Of a stretch of DNA of 29,910 bases, positions 1 to 7,147 are shown one piece after another. The stretch's first letter is position 1; every line of letters begins with the position of its first letter. Below the pieces are notes generated by a model. The model saw only the letters and a list, made by a program, of their open reading frames with translations. It was not told where the DNA came from and did not search any database. Source of the stretch: Actinomycetes bacterium. Lineage in GTDB: Bacteria; Actinomycetota; Actinomycetes; Actinomycetales; Demequinaceae. The stretch covers positions 1-29,910 of the forward strand of contig JAEZXC010000019.1 in the NCBI GenBank assembly GCA_023442845.1, in the 5' to 3' direction. Made by a program: the position numbers and the translations under genes.

Positions 1-26
1 GCACCGCTCACACCGAAGGGAGAGCC

Positions 27-1616
27 GTGTTCGCGAGCCTGTCCGACCGTCTCACCGCCACGTTCAAGACTCTGCGCGGCAAGGGTCGCTTGACCGAGGC
101 CGACATTGACGCCACGGTCAGCGACATTCGTCGCGCCCTGCTCGATGCCGACGTCGCCTTGCCAGTGGTCACGACATTCACGGACAGGATCCGCGAACGT
201 GCGCTTGGTGCCGACGTCTCCCAGGCACTCAACCCGGGTCAGCAGGTCGTCAAGATCGTCAACGAGGAATTGATTGAGATTCTCGGCGGCGAGGCGCGGG
301 TGCTGCGTACGGCAAAGACGGGCCCCACCGTCATCATGCTTGCAGGTCTCCAAGGTGCAGGTAAGACGACGTTTGCCGGCAAACTCGCACACCTCCTCAA
401 GAGTGAAGGTCACACGCCGTTGCTTGTTGCGGCTGACCTCCAGCGCCCCAACGCGGTGACGCAGCTTGAAGTTGTCGGTGAGCGGGCTGGGGTGCCGGTG
501 TTTGCGCCTGAACGGGGCGTCACCCGTGAAGACGAGAAGGTCAAGGGCAACCCGGTCAAGGTGGCGAAGAACGCCATCAAGGAGGCCGAGAAGCGCCAGT
601 ACTCAGTCGTCATCGTTGACACGGCGGGTCGCCTCGGCGTCGACGAAGAGCTGATGCGCCAGGCAGGTGACATCCGCAAGGCGATCGAGCCGGACGAGGT
701 CCTCTTTGTCATCGACGCGATGATCGGTCAGGACGCTGTTGCGACGGCGCACGCCTTCCAGGCGGGCGTCGCGATGACAGGTGTTGTCCTCACCAAGCTT
801 GACGGTGATGCCCGCGGTGGTGCTGCGCTGTCGGTGCGAGAAGTGACCGGCGTGCCGATCCTCTATGCCTCCACCGGCGAGAAGATCGATGAAATCGAGG
901 TGTTCCACCCGGAGCGCATGGCCGGGCGCATTCTCGATATGGGTGACATTCTCACGCTCATCGAGCAGGCCGAGCGGACGTTCGATCAGGCCGAAGCTGC
1001 GCGCATGGCCGAGAAAATGTCGAAGGGTGAAGACTTCACGCTCACCGACTTCCTCAGCCAGATGCAGCAGTTGAAGAACATGGGCTCGATGAAGAAGATG
1101 CTGACGATGCTTCCCGGCATGGGTCAGGTGCGCGACCAAATCGACAACCTGGACGAGCGTGAGTTGGCCCGCACCGAGGCGATCATCCGGTCGATGACGC
1201 CGTTTGAGCGCGATAACCCGAAGGCCCTCAATGGTTCGCGCCGGTCCCGCATCGCCGCAGGTTCTGGCACGTCCGTCGCTCAGGTGAACTCGCTGGTAAA
1301 GCGCTTTGAAGATGCCCAGCGCATGATGAAGGCGATGGCCGGAGGCGGAGGACTCCCCGGCATGGGGGGTATGCCGATGATGGGCCCGGGTGGGCTGCCC
1401 GGAGGCAAGAAGTCAAAGGGCAAGCAAGCGCCACAACGCAAGGTCAAAGGCAAATCGGGCAACCCTGCGAAGCGGGCCCAGCAAGAGCGTGCGCTCCAGC
1501 AGCGCGGAACGAGCGCGTCGGCGCCCGGCAGCGCATTTGGCATCGGGGCGCCGCCAGCGCAGCCCGAGTTCGACCCGAATGATCTGCCGAGCCTTGGCAA
1601 GTATTTGCAGGGATGA
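27..1616 (+). CDS. ffh: Signal recognition particle protein Ffh
   Basis: Ffh is the GTPase of the signal recognition particle. It binds 4.5S RNA and hydrophobic signal sequences of nascent membrane proteins and delivers ribosomes to FtsY. The 529-residue product has the N domain (about 1-95), then the G domain with GLQGAGKT at 107-114, DTAGR at 198-202 and TKLDGDARGG at 256-265. The methionine-rich M domain follows (about 300-430), including the SRP-RNA-binding stretch rich in Arg, Gly and Ser. A Gly/Met-rich then basic tail ends the protein, making it longer than the roughly 450 residues usual in E. coli-type Ffh. The start is GTG at 27, preceded by GAAGGGAGAG. Its stop overlaps the next ATG (ATGA), so the amidohydrolase is probably translationally coupled. 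Identification is secure. Confidence 0.98.
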   Translation: MFASLSDRLTATFKTLRGKGRLTEADIDATVSDIRRALLDADVALPVVTTFTDRIRERALGADVSQALNPGQQVVKIVNEELIEILGGEARVLRTAKTGPTVIMLAGLQGAGKTTFAGKLAHLLKSEGHTPLLVAADLQRPNAVTQLEVVGERAGVPVFAPERGVTREDEKVKGNPVKVAKNAIKEAEKRQYSVVIVDTAGRLGVDEELMRQAGDIRKAIEPDEVLFVIDAMIGQDAVATAHAFQAGVAMTGVVLTKLDGDARGGAALSVREVTGVPILYASTGEKIDEIEVFHPERMAGRILDMGDILTLIEQAERTFDQAEAARMAEKMSKGEDFTLTDFLSQMQQLKNMGSMKKMLTMLPGMGQVRDQIDNLDERELARTEAIIRSMTPFERDNPKALNGSRRSRIAAGSGTSVAQVNSLVKRFEDAQRMMKAMAGGGGLPGMGGMPMMGPGGLPGGKKSKGKQAPQRKVKGKSGNPAKRAQQERALQQRGTSASAPGSAFGIGAPPAQPEFDPNDLPSLGKYLQG

Positions 1617-2698
1617 CCGCATACGAACTAGCGGGCCCCGTTCTCGCCGATGAGGGGCTCGAGCACCCGCGAGCGTGGGTGCTTGACGGGCGCATCACGT
1701 ACGAGCCGCCGCGCCACACGGACGTAGAGACGATCGCGGGCTGGACGGTCCCCGGCTATGTCGACATGCACTGTCACCTCGCCGTCGGTCCGTCGGGGCC
1801 TGTGGATGGAGAGATCGTCGCGAAGCACGCGCTCATCGAGCGTGACGCCGGCACCTTGCTCGTCCGCGATACGGGCTCCACGGTGGACCTCGACATTCTT
1901 GATGGCCGCACCGACGTCCCACGCGTCATCCGCTCGGGCCGTTTCATTGCGCGGCCCAAGCGTTACCTCAAGGGTTATGCCGTCGAGATCGACGCACACG
2001 ACTTGCCTGCCGAGGCCGCTGCCCAAGCACGAGCGTCGGGCGCGTGGGTGAAAATCATCGCGGACTGGATCGACCGCGACCTCGCCGCCGATGCTGACCT
2101 CACGCCCCTGTTTACGCGCGAACAACTGGCGGGCGCGGTCGTAGCGGCGCATGCGGCAGGGGCCCGCGTCACTGCGCATACCTTCGCAACCGAGTCCCTC
2201 GACGATCTCCTCGATGCAGGCTTCGATTGCATCGAGCATGGGACGGGCATGACGGAGGCCCAAATGGAGCGTGCCGCCGAGGCAGGGGTGCCGGTGGTGC
2301 CGACGCTCATGCAGGTCGGGAACTTCGCTAGCTTCGCGGCGCAAGCGACGGAGCGATTCCCGCGCTTTGCCGAGCGCATGCAACGAATGTACGAACGCCG
2401 CTATACGCACGTGGGCGAGATGCACGACGCAGGAGTGATGTTGCTCGTCGGTACCGACGCTGGCACGTCGATCGCGCACGGCGACCTCGCGCGGGAAGCC
2501 GCCGAGATGGCGCGCTGTATGCCAGCCGCAGAGGTCGTCGCTGCGGCGACGTGGCGGGCACGGAGGTTTCTTGGCGCACCGGCTCTTGCGGAAGGGGATC
2601 CGGCCGACCTTGTCGTGCTCACCGACGACCCGCGCAAGCGGATCGAAGCCCTTGCCGATCCCGTTGCAGTCGTTCTTGGAGGACGCCGCTTCCGATGA
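1613..2698 (+). CDS. Amidohydrolase-superfamily protein
   Basis: This is a 361-residue metal-dependent hydrolase of the amidohydrolase superfamily; the substrate is not known. The metal-site motifs are in order: DMHCHL (H53, H55), a lysine at K147 in a WVKII context that could be the carbamylated bridging ligand, VTAHT (H189), IEHG (H209) and GTDAG (D282). The N- and C-terminal beta strands typical of imidazolonepropionase/prolidase-like members are present, ending in a GDPADLVVL stretch. The ATG overlaps the ffh stop (ATGA). I recall an amidohydrolase next to ffh in mycobacteria as well, so this is a conserved pairing, although no functional link to protein targeting is evident. The class is confident; the reaction is unassigned. 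Confidence 0.9.
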   Translation: MTAYELAGPVLADEGLEHPRAWVLDGRITYEPPRHTDVETIAGWTVPGYVDMHCHLAVGPSGPVDGEIVAKHALIERDAGTLLVRDTGSTVDLDILDGRTDVPRVIRSGRFIARPKRYLKGYAVEIDAHDLPAEAAAQARASGAWVKIIADWIDRDLAADADLTPLFTREQLAGAVVAAHAAGARVTAHTFATESLDDLLDAGFDCIEHGTGMTEAQMERAAEAGVPVVPTLMQVGNFASFAAQATERFPRFAERMQRMYERRYTHVGEMHDAGVMLLVGTDAGTSIAHGDLAREAAEMARCMPAAEVVAAATWRARRFLGAPALAEGDPADLVVLTDDPRKRIEALADPVAVVLGGRRFR

Positions 2699-2777
2699 GT
2701 GCTTGCTGCGGGAATGAGAAGGCGCGGTGCAACGTTTCGCACATCGTTAACGCCTCGCCCAACTCAAGGGACGCATC

Positions 2778-4145
2778 ATGACCGCCGACGCTGCGCTCCT
2801 GCGGCGTAGCCGCGCGCGGTCATGGCACAGGGACGGCATCGAGGCAGTCCCTTACGTTGTCGTTGCGGTGGCAATCGCGCTCATGATCGCGGACGGCGGC
2901 TTGTTGACGGTCAAGCCGATTGACTACGTGTACGCAGGCGGGCGCGCGCTCGGAATCGTCGCCGCTGTCCTCATGCTGAGTCAGGTCGCGCTCGCGGCAC
3001 GGATCCCGCTCATCGAGAAGGCACTCGGCCACGATCGCGCAATCGCGATCCATACGCAGCTGGGCAAGATCGCGATTGTGTTGATGGCGTTTCACGCGGG
3101 CGTCATTTCGCTCATGTCTGCCCACTACGCCAACGCCGCATGGTGGAACCACGCGCTCGACATGTTCACGAGTCAGTGGTATCTCGCAATGGCCCAGGTT
3201 GCGCTTGGACTCTTCGCAATCGTCTTCGCGACCGCGCTGGTGATCGTGCGTCGCCGGTGGCGCTACGAAACCTGGCACGCGGTTCACCTCATCACGTATG
3301 CGGCGGTTGCCGCCGCGATCCCGCATCAGTTCCTCGAGGGCTCGACCTTTCGGGACGGCGGACCGGCGACTGCCTTTTGGTGGTTGCTCTATCTCAGCGC
3401 CTTTGGCTCCCTCATCGCCTTTCGGGTGGTCCGGCCGCTGCTGAGGTGGCGTCGGCACGGCCTGCGCGTGGCTGAGGTGAAGGCGCAGGGCGAGCTGTTC
3501 ACATCCGTGCGCATCGCTGGCGACGACATTGAGCGGCTCCGTGTGCAGCCAGGGCAATTCTTCTTGTGGCGCTTCATCGATCGCCAGCGGTGGAGGTCAG
3601 CGCACCCGTTCACCGTGTCCGATGTGTCTGCAGACGGCCTGCGTCTCACCGCGAAGGCGGTGGGCGATGGCTCGCGCAGTCTCGCAACTCTCGAGGTGGG
3701 CACGCGGGTACTGCTCGAGGGGCCGTTTGGTGTGTTTACGCGTTCCTTGCGGAATTGCCACGGTGCAGTGCTCGTTGCGGCGGGCATTGGCGTGACACCC
3801 GTGCGGGCGCTGCTTGCTGACTGGACTGAGTCGGACGGGCCGGTAGCCGTCGTCGTGCGGGTCCGCTCGCGGGACGAGGCGCCGCTGCTTGATGAAGTCG
3901 AGACCATCGCCGTAGCAAAGGGCGTGCCGCTCACCGTGATCGAAGGCCCCCGTGGCGAGGGGTGGGGCGCCGCGGGACAGCCCGCGCGGCTGGCCGAAAT
4001 TGTTCCCGATGTGGCCGAACGCGATATATACGTATGCGGACCCGCCGCGTGGGCGCAACGAGTGATCGATGACGCCGTGACAAGTGGTGCGGCGCCACAA
4101 AACGTGCATCGAGAGGCATTTGGATGGCATTGGGAGAACATGTGA
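2778..4145 (+). CDS. Ferric reductase-like transmembrane NAD(P)H:flavin/heme oxidoreductase
   Basis: The 455-residue membrane protein joins an N-terminal ferric-reductase-like heme b domain to a cytoplasmic ferredoxin-NADP reductase module. About six membrane helices are visible (roughly 24-40, 53-73, 92-112, 137-157, 168-185, 198-216). Two His pairs spaced as in heme-binding helices, H92/H106 and H170/H183, would hold two stacked b hemes. The soluble half (about 228-455) has HPFT (276-279) in the FAD-binding stretch, AGIGVTP (335-341) for NAD(P)H and CGP (420-422). No 2Fe-2S domain is present. Electrons should therefore pass from cytoplasmic NAD(P)H via FAD and hemes to the outer face. The start ATG has AAGGGA upstream. 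The gene ends in ATGTGA, overlapping the lipoprotein start, and heads the flavin-relay cluster. The final acceptor is unknown. Confidence 0.9.
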   Translation: MTADAALLRRSRARSWHRDGIEAVPYVVVAVAIALMIADGGLLTVKPIDYVYAGGRALGIVAAVLMLSQVALAARIPLIEKALGHDRAIAIHTQLGKIAIVLMAFHAGVISLMSAHYANAAWWNHALDMFTSQWYLAMAQVALGLFAIVFATALVIVRRRWRYETWHAVHLITYAAVAAAIPHQFLEGSTFRDGGPATAFWWLLYLSAFGSLIAFRVVRPLLRWRRHGLRVAEVKAQGELFTSVRIAGDDIERLRVQPGQFFLWRFIDRQRWRSAHPFTVSDVSADGLRLTAKAVGDGSRSLATLEVGTRVLLEGPFGVFTRSLRNCHGAVLVAAGIGVTPVRALLADWTESDGPVAVVVRVRSRDEAPLLDEVETIAVAKGVPLTVIEGPRGEGWGAAGQPARLAEIVPDVAERDIYVCGPAAWAQRVIDDAVTSGAAPQNVHREAFGWHWENM

Positions 4146-4561
4146 AGACGTCCTCACTCTTATGGGCCGGGGCGTCGCTGTCCCTCCTCACGGCGTGCGC
4201 GTCCGATGGCGGCGACGCATCGAGCGCGCCAGTGGTGCCGACCGTCGCGGGAGACGTCGCATATGCCAATGGTGTGTACGTTGGCCCCCGCGTCACCAAC
4301 ATCAAGGGTGGGTACCAGGCGCAGGTCACCATCGAAAACGGGATCATCACCAAGGTGGAGCCCATCGAAGCAGGCACCCAAGACCCTGAGTCGCTCCAGG
4401 TCAATGCCTTCGCCGTTCCCGAACTCGTCACGCGGGTCCTCGCGGCCCAAAGCGCCGATGTCGACTACGTGTCCGGCTCGTCGTTCACGTCTCCTGCATT
4501 CCTTGAGTCCATTGACGGTGCCCTCAGCGAGGCCGCGAACAACGAGGCGGCAGGCTCATAA
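4142..4561 (+). CDS. FMN-binding-domain lipoprotein, predicted ApbE substrate
   Basis: This is a predicted extracytoplasmic lipoprotein of 139 residues. A short basic N-terminus and hydrophobic segment lead to the lipobox LTAC with C19. A Ser/Asp-rich linker and an FMN-binding domain (about 38-131) follow. The domain ends with D108-Y-V-S-G-S-S114, which matches the ApbE flavinylation pattern (D-x-x-S-G-x-S/T), with Ser in place of the usual Thr at the attachment position. The ApbE gene lies two genes downstream, so covalent FMN loading is likely. I chose GTG 4142 because GGGAGA lies just upstream and it gives a compact lipoprotein signal. ATG 4124, in the same frame, would add six residues and is the main alternative. 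It probably receives electrons from the upstream transmembrane reductase. Confidence 0.85.
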   Translation: MKTSSLLWAGASLSLLTACASDGGDASSAPVVPTVAGDVAYANGVYVGPRVTNIKGGYQAQVTIENGIITKVEPIEAGTQDPESLQVNAFAVPELVTRVLAAQSADVDYVSGSSFTSPAFLESIDGALSEAANNEAAGS

Positions 4562-4722
4562 TGCGAGCCCCCCGAGCCGTCGCCGTTGCCGCTGTGTGCG
4601 CAGCGATCATTGCCGCCGGTATTGCCGCTGCCCCTGACAAACTGCCGTCCCTTGATCTCGTGGTGCCAGCGTCGGACACGTCAACAAGTGACGGCGACGG
4701 TGCGGGGGTACCCACCCCGTGA
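4561..4722 (+). CDS. Small predicted membrane or secreted peptide (53 aa) in the flavin cluster
   Basis: This short ORF starts at the ATG inside TAATG, sharing one base with the stop of the FMN-binding lipoprotein. It ends in GTGA, overlapping the GTG of apbE. The 53-residue product begins with two arginines (R2, R5), then an Ala/Val/Ile-rich hydrophobic helix at about 6-24, then a Pro/Asp/Ser/Thr-rich tail. It could be a signal-anchored tail facing outward or a secreted peptide cleaved after the Ala run. There is no cysteine lipobox and no recognisable domain. Placement exactly between two overlapping partners, with no spare base, argues that it is translated and may only serve to couple translation into apbE. 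I do not recognise the family. Confidence 0.6.
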   Translation: MRAPRAVAVAAVCAAIIAAGIAAAPDKLPSLDLVVPASDTSTSDGDGAGVPTP

Positions 4723-5504
4723 ATGGCGCGACCTTCTCAAGCACCGTCCACGCGATGGGCATGCCGTTCACCGTTCAAGTGCGTCTGCCGCCGTCGGATC
4801 GTGCTGCCACGGGGGCCGTCGAGAACTTCCACCGCGAATTGCTGTGGGCCGATGACGTGTTCTCGCTGTTCCGGGAAGACTCACAGTTGTCGCGCCTCAA
4901 TCGCGGCGAACTCGCGGTCGATGAGTGCGCGCCCGAAATGCTGGAGATCCTCCAGACCTGCGAGTGGTATCGCTCAGCGACTCTCGGTGCGTTCGATGCA
5001 CGCAGGCCAGACCACCTCGATCCTTCGGGCATCGTGAAGGGCTGGGCGGTCGCGCGCGGAGCCGAGGCGCTTGACCGTCTCAAGGCTGCGTCATGGATGG
5101 TTGGTGGTGCCGGCGACGTCCTTGTATCGGGGGAGGGCAGCAGTTGGCGTCTTGGGATTGCGGACCCGCGCGTTAAGGGCGACCCGATGGGCACGCCGGT
5201 GATCGACGTCGTCGCCATTGGGGGAGAGTTCCGTGCTCTCGCCACGTCGGGCGTCGCTCAGCAGGGACTCCACATTTGGGACCCCAAGACGGGTGCTGGC
5301 GCTCAGCACTATTTGCAGGTGTCTGTCGTTGGGCCCGACATGGTGACGGCCGACGCATGGGCCACTGCCATCGTGGCGGGCGGCGACGAGGTGCTCGCGG
5401 CCGCCCTCGACGAGGGACTCGAGGCGCTCGTCGTGACCAAAGATCACGGCGACGGATCGTTCACCGCCGAGGCATCGGCCGGTTGGCCTTCCATCCTCGA
5501 CTAG
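4719..5504 (+). CDS. apbE: ApbE-family FAD:protein FMN transferase
   Basis: ApbE enzymes attach FMN from FAD covalently to a Ser/Thr of target proteins, outside the cytoplasm in most cases. The 261-residue product shows the family order: MGMPF at 13-17, FSLFREDSQLSRLN at 48-61, DPSGIVKGWA at 101-110, GGAGD at 129-133, ALATSG at 173-178, HIWDPKTG at 185-192 and a metal-site TADAWATA at 210-217. No clear signal peptide is visible from the GTG 4719 start, which overlaps the preceding stop as GTGA. A start at ATG 4752 would give an even shorter protein. Many ApbE proteins are lipoproteins, so location is uncertain; this one may act in the cytoplasm on unexported substrate. The nearest substrate is the FMN-binding lipoprotein at 4142-4561. 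Confidence 0.93.
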   Translation: MNGATFSSTVHAMGMPFTVQVRLPPSDRAATGAVENFHRELLWADDVFSLFREDSQLSRLNRGELAVDECAPEMLEILQTCEWYRSATLGAFDARRPDHLDPSGIVKGWAVARGAEALDRLKAASWMVGGAGDVLVSGEGSSWRLGIADPRVKGDPMGTPVIDVVAIGGEFRALATSGVAQQGLHIWDPKTGAGAQHYLQVSVVGPDMVTADAWATAIVAGGDEVLAAALDEGLEALVVTKDHGDGSFTAEASAGWPSILD

Positions 5505-5535
5505 ACCGAACTCGCTTGGGGCGCCCGCAATCTGG

Positions 5536-5541
5536 CATACT
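5536..5541 (+). promoter_or_regulatory. Candidate -10 of the rpsP promoter
   Basis: CATACT lies about 90 bases before rpsP in the only sizeable gap after apbE. TTGGGG at 5516-5521 is a possible -35, but the 14-base spacing is short, so the -35 is doubtful. The resulting 5' leader would be about 80 nt, with GGAG at 5619-5622 as ribosome-binding site. Confidence 0.5.
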
Positions 5542-5630
5542 GGACCGCTGTCGCGCGTCCGTGCGGCAATTCGTCTTGTCAGGCGAGGCACTGCCCGCCC
5601 GGCTCACACCGAATACAAGGAGAGACAGTT

Positions 5631-6167
5631 ATGGCTGTCAAGATTCGCCTCAAGCGCTTCGGCAAGAAGCGCGCCCCTTACTACCGCGTCGTGGTGATGG
5701 ACTCGCGCACCAAGCGTGACGGTCGTGCCATCGAAGAGATCGGCAAGTACCACCCCACCGAGGAGCCGTCGGTCATCGACATCAACTCCGAGCGCGCTCA
5801 GTACTGGCTCAGCGTGGGCGCCCAGCCCAGCGAGCAGGTTGCAGCGCTCCTCAAGCTCACGGGTGCCTGGGGCAAGTTCAAGGGCGACAAGACCGCGAAG
5901 CACCCCGTGAAGGTTGCCGGCGTCAAGGCCGACGCTGAGGCCGCCATCAAGGCGCAGGCCGCCGCTGCTGAGAAGGCCAAGGCTGCCGCAGCTGCCGAGA
6001 AGGAAAAGGCTGCGAAGGAGGCTTCGAAGGAAGCCGAGCAGAAGGTCGCCGACGAGTCGAGCGAGGTCCCCACGGACGAAGGTACCGAGGTTGACGTCGA
6101 GATCGCTGAGGGTAACCCCTCCGATGGCGACGCCGACGTCGAGGGCACCCTTGGCGAGGAGAACTAA
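5631..6167 (+). CDS. rpsP: 30S ribosomal protein S16
   Basis: S16 is a small-subunit protein needed for 30S assembly. Residues 1 to about 85 are the canonical fold, with the IRLKRFGKKRAPYYRVVV start and a GKYHPTE segment. Residues about 100-178 form an extra low-complexity tail. Its first half is Ala/Lys/Glu-rich and probably helical; its last 40 residues are strongly acidic. The family norm is 80-90 residues; actinobacterial S16 is often longer, and this one has 178. AAGGAGAG lies 7 nt before the ATG. khpA follows after 3 nt, so the two form an operon ended by the terminator at 6408-6441. Confidence 0.98.
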   Translation: MAVKIRLKRFGKKRAPYYRVVVMDSRTKRDGRAIEEIGKYHPTEEPSVIDINSERAQYWLSVGAQPSEQVAALLKLTGAWGKFKGDKTAKHPVKVAGVKADAEAAIKAQAAAAEKAKAAAAAEKEKAAKEASKEAEQKVADESSEVPTDEGTEVDVEIAEGNPSDGDADVEGTLGEEN

Positions 6168-6170
6168 GTC

Positions 6171-6401
6171 ATGACCCACGAGGCCCTTGAGTTCCTGGTC
6201 CGTTCGATCGTCCGCAACCCGGACGACGTGCGAGTGACGGAACGCGCGGGCCGCCGGGGCGTGACCCTCAACGTCGTCGTTCACCCCGACGACTTGCCGC
6301 GCGTCATCGGCCGTCACGGTCGCACCGCATCGGCGATCCGCACCGTCATCGACGCGATCGCGCGTGACGATGTGCGGGTCAACATCGTCGACGTCGCTTA
6401 A
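6171..6401 (+). CDS. khpA: KH-domain RNA-binding protein KhpA
   Basis: The 76-residue protein is a single KH domain with the GRHGRTASAI segment as the GxxG RNA-binding loop. It belongs to the KhpA/YlqC family that follows rpsP in many Gram-positive bacteria and binds RNA, often with KhpB/Jag, to influence cell division and elongation. The partner is not in this window. The start ATG is 3 nt after the rpsP stop, indicating coupling. An intrinsic terminator begins seven bases after its stop. Confidence 0.95.
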   Translation: MTHEALEFLVRSIVRNPDDVRVTERAGRRGVTLNVVVHPDDLPRVIGRHGRTASAIRTVIDAIARDDVRVNIVDVA

Positions 6402-6407
6402 GCGCAC

Positions 6408-6441
6408 GAAAGCCCCGGCTCCGCATGGAGTCGGGGCTTTT
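6408..6441 (+). terminator. Intrinsic terminator after rpsP-khpA
   Basis: A 14-pair stem with one G-U pair joins 6409-6422 to 6427-6440 around a GCAT loop, and four T residues close the element. It is the clearest intrinsic terminator in the window and separates rpsP-khpA from rimM-trmD, which are a single run in many other actinobacteria. Its A-rich 5' arm gives weak bidirectional character. Confidence 0.9.
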
Positions 6442-6448
6442 GCGTTCC

Positions 6449-6499
6449 CGCCCGCACCACCCCGTCGCGCCCGCCCCGCCCGCGTCGCGCCCGCACCAC
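6449..6499. repeat. C-rich direct repeats between khpA and rimM
   Basis: The 12-mer CGCCCGCACCAC occurs at 6449-6460 and again at 6488-6499. GTCGCGCCCGC occurs at 6464-6474 and 6484-6494 between and across them. The result is a C-rich, nearly G-poor stretch on the plus strand unlike the surrounding coding DNA. No gene is apparent here. Confidence 0.6.
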
Positions 6500-6513
6500 T
6501 TTCGGTGGGTCTG

Positions 6514-6546
6514 CGTGGGGCCTCGTGCGGGGCGCGTGGCCCCACG
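6514..6546. repeat. Nine-base perfect inverted repeat upstream of rimM
   Basis: CGTGGGGCC at 6514-6522 is matched by GGCCCCACG at 6538-6546 with a 15-base loop. No T-tract follows on the plus strand, so this is not a standard terminator. It sits about 45 bases before the rimM -10 and could be an operator or a residual RNA hairpin. Confidence 0.45.
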
Positions 6547-6591
6547 GTGTGATGTGTGGTGCTCGCGCGACGGGCGCAGCCGCGAGCGCTC

Positions 6592-6597
6592 TAGGCT
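6592..6597 (+). promoter_or_regulatory. Candidate -10 for leaderless rimM transcript
   Basis: TAGGCT lies 7 nt before the rimM ATG and there is no Shine-Dalgarno between them. Transcription would start at or within two bases of the ATG. No convincing -35 hexamer is seen. Confidence 0.6.
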
Positions 6598-6604
6598 TGT
6601 CGCC

Positions 6605-7144
6605 ATGAAGGTGACGGTCGCGCGAATCGGTAGAGCCCATGGCCTCAAGGGCGAACTCTCGGTGGAGCTTCGCACCGACGTTCCTGAGGACCGCTTCTTC
6701 GCCGGCGCAGTACTCGAGACCGACCCGGCATCCGCTGGTCCGCTCACCGTTGCTGCAGTGCGCCACCAAGGCGGCCGGTGGTACCTCAGGTTTGAGGAGA
6801 TTTCCGACCGCACAGCTGCCGAGAACGCGCGCGGCATCGAACTGCTCGTCGACGTCGATGAGGACGAGGAAGAGGGTGCCTGGTTTGTCAGCCAGCTTGT
6901 CGGCCTCACGGCGGTGCGCCCTGACGGCACCCAGCTCGGCGAGGTTGTCGAGGTGATGCCGATGCCGGCGCAGGATGTCCTCGTGATTCGGCAGCCATCC
7001 GGCTACCGCGCAATGGTGCCGATGGTCGAGGAGTTTGTCCCGGAGGTCGACATTGAGGCGGGGCTCATCACGTTGACGCCACCGTACGGGTTGCTTGACG
7101 GGGAAGAGCCCGAGGTCACAAACGAGACTCGCGGCGAGGCATAA
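6605..7144 (+). CDS. rimM: Ribosome maturation factor RimM
   Basis: RimM binds S19 and helps mature the head of the 30S subunit. The product from ATG 6605 is 179 residues, close to the family norm, and opens with the characteristic VARIGRAHGLKGE segment. The N-terminal RimM barrel spans about 1-85 and the C-terminal PRC-barrel about 95-170, with DVLVI and AMVPMVEEFVPEVD visible. The frame is open for 180 bases further upstream, but that region contains the terminator and C-rich repeats, and no RBS, so ATG 6605 is chosen. trmD follows after 3 nt. Expression is likely from the leaderless promoter at 6592-6597. Confidence 0.97.
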   Translation: MKVTVARIGRAHGLKGELSVELRTDVPEDRFFAGAVLETDPASAGPLTVAAVRHQGGRWYLRFEEISDRTAAENARGIELLVDVDEDEEEGAWFVSQLVGLTAVRPDGTQLGEVVEVMPMPAQDVLVIRQPSGYRAMVPMVEEFVPEVDIEAGLITLTPPYGLLDGEEPEVTNETRGEA

Positions 7145-7147
7145 GCG

